64,000 nucleotides of DNA from positions 2,108,001 through 2,172,000 of the forward strand of contig NZ_CP080267.1 of NCBI RefSeq assembly GCF_019431375.1, read 5' to 3'. The DNA comes from Alcanivorax sp. Its GTDB lineage: Bacteria; Pseudomonadota; Gammaproteobacteria; Pseudomonadales; Alcanivoracaceae. This document shows, in pieces, positions 58,907 to 64,000 of this stretch; position 1 is the first letter of the stretch; each line of letters opens with the position of its first letter. A model generated the notes under the pieces. That model did no database searches. It worked only from the letters and a program-made list of their open reading frames with translations, and had not been told where the DNA came from. Position numbers and translations under genes: made by a program.

Positions 58907-58940
58907 AAAAAAGGCCGCGCCGGGGATCCGGGGCGGCCTC
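58907..58940 (-). terminator. Terminator of the hem operon
   Basis: On the minus strand GAGGCCGCCCCGG, a short loop, CCGGCGCGGCC and TTTTTT, 37 bases after the hemY stop. Confidence 0.88.
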
Positions 58941-58976
58941 TTGGTTTGGGTTTCAATGCCGTTCGGCAGCTTGCTC

Positions 58977-60206
58977 CTACAACGATTTCTCCGGCATGGG
59001 CAACGCGGGCAATTCCCCGTCCAGTTGCTGCAGGCGACGCTCGAATGCTTTCTGCGCCTTGCTGGTATCGCCCAGTGCCTGATACAGGCGTGACAGTTCG
59101 GCCAGGGCAGTGGCGCTCTGGCTGGAATTGGCGGCGGCTTCGAAGAAGCCCTGGGCCTTGCCCCACAGGCGGGCCTTCAACGCCACCCGTCCGGCGGTAA
59201 TCAGCACCGCCGCATTGCCTGGCCGTTCTGCCAGCCAGCCTTCCAGCACCTGTAGCAGGTCATCCGGGGAAATATCATCGATGGCTTCCAGTACCGGCGG
59301 CAGGCGGTCGTCCCACTGCTGAGTAAGCTGTTCGCGGACCAGATTCAGCGCGCCCTTGCCGCCGCCAAGCTGGGCCAGGAAACCGGTATAACGGGCCACC
59401 ATGGCAGGATCATTCTTCAGGTGTACCGGCACATCCTTCCACAGCTTGCGCAGCTCCTCGCGACGACTGTCCGCATCATTGAAGCCGGGCTTGCGCGCGG
59501 TTTCCTGCAGCAGGGCCAGCCAGGCCCGGCGTTCGCGACGGGACTCCTTACCCTCACCGAAGGCGCGCTTGAGACGCGGCATCAGGGCGCACAGGGCCGG
59601 CCAGTCCTTCTGGCTTTCCAACACTTCCGCATAGGTGCGCAGAATGCGCTTGTTACGGGGTGCCAGATCCGCCAGCACCTTCAGTTCCTGACGAGCCTGT
59701 TCCGGATAGCCATCGTCCAGGGCGAAGCGGGCCTTCATCAGCCCGGCTACCAGCCGGCCACGGCGGTCGCTACTGGCATGGTCCAGATACCGCTGGCTGG
59801 CCTCCACATTCTCCTGCTCCTGGGCGGCTTCCGCGGCCAGCAGCCAGGCCAGCAAGGGCCAGTCGCCATCTTCACCGGCGGCAACCAGCAGCCGCTCGGC
59901 CTTTTCCTGCTCCCCATCCACCAGTTGCAGAAAACCACTGCGCAGACGCCGCGCTGCCACTGCTTTTTTCCAGCGACGGGTAGCACGAACCGGCTCCAGA
60001 ATATTCCAGGCGGCATTGCCGAGCAGGGTCAGAATGACAATGGCCACCACCGCCAGCAGTGCCGCCAGCACCACAAAGCCCAGGGTAGTATCCATGGAGA
60101 AATCATCACGAATTACCAGCACATAGCCAGAATCCGCCGCCATCCAGCGCCCCAGAGCCAGAGCAGCAACCAGGGCGATGACGATCAGCAGGGCGATTTT
60201 TTTCAT
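58977..60206 (-). CDS. hemY: HemY-like TPR membrane protein
   Basis: The 409-residue protein has two N-terminal membrane helices (IALLIVIALVAALALGRWM; GFVVLAALLAVVAIVILTLLG), the HemY_N region with ATRRWKKAVAARRLRSGFLQL, then TPR repeats. This is the proteobacterial HemY linked to heme synthesis, not the protoporphyrinogen oxidase of the same name. Its exact role is unsettled. The start overlaps the hemX stop by ATGA. Confidence 0.93.
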   Translation of the reverse strand: MKKIALLIVIALVAALALGRWMAADSGYVLVIRDDFSMDTTLGFVVLAALLAVVAIVILTLLGNAAWNILEPVRATRRWKKAVAARRLRSGFLQLVDGEQEKAERLLVAAGEDGDWPLLAWLLAAEAAQEQENVEASQRYLDHASSDRRGRLVAGLMKARFALDDGYPEQARQELKVLADLAPRNKRILRTYAEVLESQKDWPALCALMPRLKRAFGEGKESRRERRAWLALLQETARKPGFNDADSRREELRKLWKDVPVHLKNDPAMVARYTGFLAQLGGGKGALNLVREQLTQQWDDRLPPVLEAIDDISPDDLLQVLEGWLAERPGNAAVLITAGRVALKARLWGKAQGFFEAAANSSQSATALAELSRLYQALGDTSKAQKAFERRLQQLDGELPALPMPEKSL

Positions 60207-61168
60207 GCACCGCCCTCCTTGCGTTTCAACTCTTCAATGGCCGCCAGCCCCGCACCAATCTCCGGCAGGGCCTGGGCAACGCTGCTGCCACCCAGCTCTT
60301 TCAGGGCCTTGCGCATCTGCGCCGCCCGCGGCTCATCCTCACGGAACCACTGGGCCAGCGTGGTACGCGCATTATCCAGTGCCTGCTGGTACGCCTTGGC
60401 ACGGCCCTGCATCAGGGCCAGTTGTGCCTGCTGCAGACTGCCATCCAGAGTGAGCCGTACCAGGGACGCCTGTTCTGCGGACAACGGCAGGGGCACAGCG
60501 CCTTCATGGTGGCGCACATTGATGGGCAAACGGTCGAGCACGTCCTGCCACCAGGGCTGACTCACGTCCGGCATATCCCTTTCGGGAGGGGCTTCTTCTA
60601 CCGGCACCGCCAGCTCGGCAACGATCTGACGCAGAGCACCAAGACGCAGGACCATGCCCTGCACGTCCACCTGGCCTGCACCGCTGAGTTTTTCCATATC
60701 CATGGCCAGTGCCTGGCGAGCAGGCAGCGCCTTGGGATCGTCCAGGCGGGCCAGGGTTTCATCGGCGGCTTTCAGCAAGCGCCGCGCTGCAGAGGCATCC
60801 TGGGTCAGCAGCAACCGCTGACTAGCCAGACTGGCCAGTGCCCGGGCCTCGTTGACCAGCCACAGGGTCTGGCCACCGCTTTGCATGTCGGCCAACACTG
60901 CCCGGTCCTTGACCATGCGGGCGGACAACTCTGCCTGCTTTTTCTCGAAGGAAGACAGCGCACCCTGGACGTCACTGCGCTGGCTGGCCATGGCCGCTTT
61001 CAATTCGCTGATCTGACCGGCAAGACCGGCTTTTTCCTTCTGCATCTGCTGGAACTGCTGCCAGCCCCACCAGCCACCGGCCCCCAGGGCCGCCAGAACC
61101 ACCAACACCACCAGTACTACCCAGACGCTCATGCCTGTCTGGCGGGAATAAAGACGTTCCTGCGTCAT
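60203..61168 (-). CDS. hemX: HemX-like membrane protein
   Basis: The 321-residue protein has one N-terminal helix (VWVVLVVLVVLAALGAGGWWGW), a coiled coil (about 40-90: FQQMQKEKAGLAGQISELKA) and the conserved LVNEARALASLASQRLLLTQDASAARRLL region. It is often labelled uroporphyrinogen-III methyltransferase but lacks a SAM site, so that activity is unlikely. It is separated from hemD by 240 bases. Confidence 0.92.
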   Translation of the reverse strand: MTQERLYSRQTGMSVWVVLVVLVVLAALGAGGWWGWQQFQQMQKEKAGLAGQISELKAAMASQRSDVQGALSSFEKKQAELSARMVKDRAVLADMQSGGQTLWLVNEARALASLASQRLLLTQDASAARRLLKAADETLARLDDPKALPARQALAMDMEKLSGAGQVDVQGMVLRLGALRQIVAELAVPVEEAPPERDMPDVSQPWWQDVLDRLPINVRHHEGAVPLPLSAEQASLVRLTLDGSLQQAQLALMQGRAKAYQQALDNARTTLAQWFREDEPRAAQMRKALKELGGSSVAQALPEIGAGLAAIEELKRKEGGA

Positions 61169-61408
61169 GTCAGCTCCATGTTCTGATTATCTGGCACCCC
61201 AAAACCCCGAAACCGGTTCTAACGGGCGATCCTCTGCGAAAACCTTAATTGGGGCTGCGCTGAGTGTCCATTAAACAATGTAATAGGAAGGGCAAACAGG
61301 GCATGAAATCGCGAGATGGATTACAAAACACTACTTTCGCAATATGAAAAGTCGGTTCTTTGCTCCGCTCCCGCAAGGGGACGAAAAGAGATCGACTATG
61401 CACGTTCT
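61169..61408. other. Gap between hemD and hemX
   Basis: No gene is seen on either strand in these 240 bases, although the two genes are normally adjacent or overlapping. The stretch may hold a separate hemX promoter; I cannot point to clear -35/-10 elements. Confidence 0.4.
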
Positions 61409-62107
61409 TCAAGCGGAGGTCAGGGCGGCCAGCATGTCTTCATCATGGGCACTGACCGCCACTCGCATTGGGCCAGTATGTTGTACACGGATATGTGCAG
61501 CCACTCGTTCTCCTGCAGCCACGATTCCAGCGCCAGCGGGGATTTTCTCGCTGATCGCCTGCCAGCTTTCCACACTGGTCACCATGACCCAGTCGCATGA
61601 CTCGGGGCAATGGAAATCGGCGCTGGGCAAACGACGGTAAAACGGCAGGGTGACAACCTCCGCGCCGCGCTCGGCAAGGGTTTGCGCCAGCAACTCCCGA
61701 CCGCTTTCACCGCGGCACAGCAGCACTTTCTTTTCCGCCAGTTGTTGCAGGCAAGGCAGGGATAACACCGCTTCGGAATTGAAACCGCCGTTGGGCACCG
61801 TGGGCTGCAGATGCCAGCGGCTGATTTCCGCCGCGGTGGCCTTGCCCACTGCCAGCCAGTGAACGCCTACAGGCCACTGGGGCCACAGATCCGCCATGGC
61901 GGACAGGGCCAGGCGGGCGGCGTTACTGCTGGCAAAGAAGACGGCGTGGAACAGATCCAGGTCCATGAGAACCCGGCGGGTGGCATCGCTAAGCGGCAGC
62001 GGCTCGATATGCAGGGCCGGGCTGTGCAGGGGCTCATGACCCGCGTGACGCAGGGCATCCATTAACGCCTGCTGCTGCCCCCGGGGACGGGTAACCAGCA
62101 CCTGCAT
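61409..62107 (-). CDS. hemD: Uroporphyrinogen-III synthase
   Basis: The 232-residue protein has the divergent HemD pattern: VLVTRPRGQQQALMDALRHA at the start, AVFFASSNAARLAL, VLLCRGESGRELLAQTLAERGAEV, and WVMVTSVESWQAI. It closes hydroxymethylbilane to uroporphyrinogen III, with ring D inversion. It starts five bases after the hemC stop. Confidence 0.94.
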   Translation of the reverse strand: MQVLVTRPRGQQQALMDALRHAGHEPLHSPALHIEPLPLSDATRRVLMDLDLFHAVFFASSNAARLALSAMADLWPQWPVGVHWLAVGKATAAEISRWHLQPTVPNGGFNSEAVLSLPCLQQLAEKKVLLCRGESGRELLAQTLAERGAEVVTLPFYRRLPSADFHCPESCDWVMVTSVESWQAISEKIPAGAGIVAAGERVAAHIRVQHTGPMRVAVSAHDEDMLAALTSA

Positions 62108-62112
62108 GGTGA

Positions 62113-63045
62113 TCAGCCCCGCTCGTAGAGCGCCTTGAGGATCTCGTCCGCGCCCTGGGCCAGCAGTTGCTCGGCAATCTCCACGCCCAGCTCCGCGCCG
62201 CGCTCACGGGGAGCACGACCTTCCGCGCGCAACACCTGCTTGCCGTTTTCTTCGGCAACCAGCCCGCGCAGCCATAGCTGTCCATCTTCCAGCAGGGCAA
62301 AACCGGCAATTGGCACCTGGCAGCCGCCCTCCAGGCGACGATTCATGGCCCGTTCGGCCACGACTCTATCCCAGGTATCCCGGTCGCTGAGCGGGCTGAG
62401 CAACTCGATGGTACGAGTGTCGCCATCACGACATTCGATACCGACCGCCCCCTGCCCTACCGCCGGCAGGGATTCCTCCGGGGGCATTTCGTAACGGATC
62501 CGCTCGTGCATTTCCAGACGCTTGAGACCGGCAGCGGCGAGAATGATGGCGTCGAACTCGCCGGCATCCAGCTTGCCCAGCCGGGTCTGCACATTACCGC
62601 GCAGGCTTTTCACCACCAGATCCGGCCGATTGGCCTGCACCTGGGCCTGACGGCGCAGGCTGGAGGTGCCCACACAGGCACCCTCGGGCAGGGCAGACAG
62701 GCTGTCATGGTGATTGGAAACAAAGGCATCGCGAGGATCTTCCCGCTCACAGATCACCGGCAACGCAAAGCCCTCCGGCAATTCCATGGGGACATCCTTC
62801 ATGGAATGCACGGCGATATCTGCACGGCCGTCCATGATTGCCTCTTCCAGCTCTTTCACGAACAGCCCCTTGCCACCAATCTTGGCCAGCGGGGTATCGA
62901 GAATCTTGTCCCCCTGGGTCTTGATCCGCACCAGCTCCACGCTCAACCCCTCGTGCAGACTTTCCAGACGCTGCTGAACGTATTCCGCCTGCCAGATGGC
63001 AAGGGGGCTGGAACGGGTGGCGATACGCAAGACTTCGCGGGACAT
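62113..63045 (-). CDS. hemC: Hydroxymethylbilane synthase
   Basis: The 310-residue protein (E. coli 313) has RIATRSSPLAIWQAEYVQ, DIAVHSMKDVPMELPEGF, TSSLRRQAQVQANRPDL and AVGIECRDGDT, where the Cys carries the dipyrromethane cofactor. It joins four porphobilinogens to hydroxymethylbilane. The order algR-(small lipoprotein)-hemC-hemD-hemX-hemY matches pseudomonads. Confidence 0.97.
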   Translation of the reverse strand: MSREVLRIATRSSPLAIWQAEYVQQRLESLHEGLSVELVRIKTQGDKILDTPLAKIGGKGLFVKELEEAIMDGRADIAVHSMKDVPMELPEGFALPVICEREDPRDAFVSNHHDSLSALPEGACVGTSSLRRQAQVQANRPDLVVKSLRGNVQTRLGKLDAGEFDAIILAAAGLKRLEMHERIRYEMPPEESLPAVGQGAVGIECRDGDTRTIELLSPLSDRDTWDRVVAERAMNRRLEGGCQVPIAGFALLEDGQLWLRGLVAEENGKQVLRAEGRAPRERGAELGVEIAEQLLAQGADEILKALYERG

Positions 63046-63096
63046 GGGAGATCCTGTCGGTTCTGAAATGAGGAGGACAGTTTACAGGAAAAGCGG

Positions 63097-63250
63097 CATC
63101 AAGCTTCAAGCTGCAAGCTGCAACACGCCAGAAAGGATGTTGCGATTTTAAACGACAGGGGCCGCGTCCAGACTCTGGACGCGGCCCCTGTGCTGAAGAT
63201 CAGTCAAACCTCTGTGCCGCGTTGTAGCTTGCAGCTTGAAGCTTGTAGCT
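63097..63250. repeat. Intergenic inverted-repeat module, AAGCTTCAAGC type (3 of 3)
   Basis: The left arm 63097-63129 (CATCAAGCTTCAAGCTGCAA then GCTGCAACACGCC) is inverted at 63216-63250. The centre contains a perfect 17-pair hairpin with a 3-base loop, 63155-63191 (ACAGGGGCCGCGTCCAG / CTGGACGCGGCCCCTGT), lacking a T-run. Confidence 0.82.
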
Positions 63251-63257
63251 GTCTTTC

Positions 63258-63569
63258 TCAGTTGCCGTAAACCACTACGGTAAACTCCGCCAGCACCCCG
63301 AAGAAGTTCTGGGACTCGTAATCCACATGATGGATCTCGGTGATGCCGCCGTTGCGGGCGGCGGTCTGGATGCTGGCGTCGCCGGAAGCAATGATGCCGA
63401 GAATCGAGCGGGTGCTTGCCCGGCCAACCCGGGTGGGCTTCTCGGTGGAGGCGGTGGCGGTGAGTGGCGCTTTCACATTGCCATAGAGCAGACCGGTGAC
63501 CGGCATGGTGGCGGAAGCACAGCCGCTCAGTGCTGCGGCGCTGACCAGCAGAAGAAGAAGCTTTTTCAT
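63258..63569 (-). CDS. TRL-like small lipoprotein
   Basis: The 103-residue protein has a lipobox LSGCASA (Cys near 17), then TGLLYGNVKAPLTATAS, KPTRVGRASTRSILGIIASGDASIQTAARNGGI and ITEIHHVDYESQNFFGVLAEFTVVVYG, the pattern of the TRL-like family. It should be anchored in the envelope. Role unknown. It lies between algR and hemC but is flanked by its own intergenic spaces, so it is probably transcribed alone. Confidence 0.85.
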   Translation of the reverse strand: MKKLLLLLVSAAALSGCASATMPVTGLLYGNVKAPLTATASTEKPTRVGRASTRSILGIIASGDASIQTAARNGGITEIHHVDYESQNFFGVLAEFTVVVYGN

Positions 63570-63651
63570 GGCAGGTTTCCTGTTCTTGTTATTTGATCGC
63601 TAGAAACATGGGGATGCCAAGGCTAGCACGCCCGTGAAGCTCTGTTAACGA

Positions 63652-64000
63652 CTACAGATTCTGCAGCACCCGGCGCAGACCCGCTACATGGCGGCGGCTG
63701 ACAGTGAGTCGTTCATCGATGCCGCGCAGCCGTACCTGATGGTGGCCGGCGGTGGCCATTTCCATACCTTCGATAAACTTCAACGCCACCAGGGCATTAC
63801 GGTGAATGCGCACAAACTGGTCACCGAATTCAGTCTCCAGCTCCTTGAGGGTTTCGTCGATCAGCACTTCGCCCTCGCCGGAGCAGACGGTCACATACTT
63901 CTGGTCAGCCAGGAAATAACGCACCTCATCCACCGGCACCAGCTCCAGCCCGCGATGGGTGCGGGCGCTGATGTGTCCACGGCGGCGGGGTTTTTCCTCG
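63652..64000 (-). CDS. algR: LytTR response regulator, C-terminal part (AlgR-like)
   Basis: The frame is open to the window edge; about 115 residues are visible. They form a LytTR DNA-binding domain: ISARTHRGLELVPVDEVRYF, LADQKYVTVCSGEGEVLIDE, TLKELETEFGDQFVRIHRNALVAL and VRLRGIDERLTVSRRHVAGLRRVL. The receiver domain lies outside. Position next to hemC is that of algR in Pseudomonas, a regulator of alginate, motility and virulence; the name rests on this synteny plus the LytTR domain. Confidence 0.88.
   Translation of the reverse strand, partial: EEKPRRRGHISARTHRGLELVPVDEVRYFLADQKYVTVCSGEGEVLIDETLKELETEFGDQFVRIHRNALVALKFIEGMEMATAGHHQVRLRGIDERLTVSRRHVAGLRRVLQNL

Noticed and set aside
60203..61168. 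Uroporphyrinogen-III C-methyltransferase activity for hemX
   Set aside because: There is no SAM-binding glycine-rich region; the protein is a membrane-anchored coiled coil.

Overview
The window looks like a chromosome segment of a gammaproteobacterium close to Alcanivorax or the marine Pseudomonas-like lineages. This is inferred from three conserved gene orders (glnE-ilvE-waaF-waaC-waaG-waaP, pqiABC, and algR-hemC-hemD-hemX-hemY), from the GC-rich codon use, and from a siderophore cluster and Baeyer-Villiger monooxygenase of marine-bacterial type. No ribosomal RNA or species marker is present, so the genus is a guess.

Region 1 (1-6813) is a small integrative island in the 3' end of tRNA-Phe. 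It has a 48-bp exact duplication of the tRNA end at both borders, phased short repeats that look like integrase arm sites, a tyrosine integrase, and one long minus-strand gene train. That train includes a HExxH metallopeptidase whose overlapping partner gene is cut by an IS5-family element. Region 2 (7020-13742) is a four-gene NIS hydroxamate siderophore operon (decarboxylase, N-hydroxylase, MFS carrier, and an acyltransferase fused to a siderophore synthetase) behind a promoter whose -10 lies inside a Fur-box-like site. Region 3 (13821-17367) holds an M48 lipoprotein, a flavin monooxygenase and a divergent AraC-type regulator.

Region 4 (17522-35078) is lipopolysaccharide synthesis: hldE; a plus-strand set with two O-antigen-ligase-like proteins, an LpxL-like acyltransferase and a GT25 enzyme; and a converging minus-strand operon running glnE, ilvE, waaF, waaC, waaG, waaP, a double-kinase protein, a glycosyltransferase, a sulfotransferase and an acetyltransferase. 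Region 5 (35410-40873) carries an orphan GspE-like ATPase, a Pit phosphate transporter with its DUF47 partner, and argA.

Region 6 (40953-48297) is the most unusual part. It is an integron-type cassette array of eight minus-strand cassettes, each ending in an attC-like site, with no integrase gene in the window. Three insertion sequences have landed in or beside it. Two cassette genes (one of 583 codons, one of 88) can be rebuilt in frame by removing the IS and one copy of its target duplication.

Region 7 (50059-64000) returns to core genes: ilvD, a frameshifted two-domain DsbA-like gene, a MAPEG protein, a ferredoxin-reductase, pqiABC, the hem operon and the end of algR. Intergenic spaces here and elsewhere hold several families of inverted-repeat modules.
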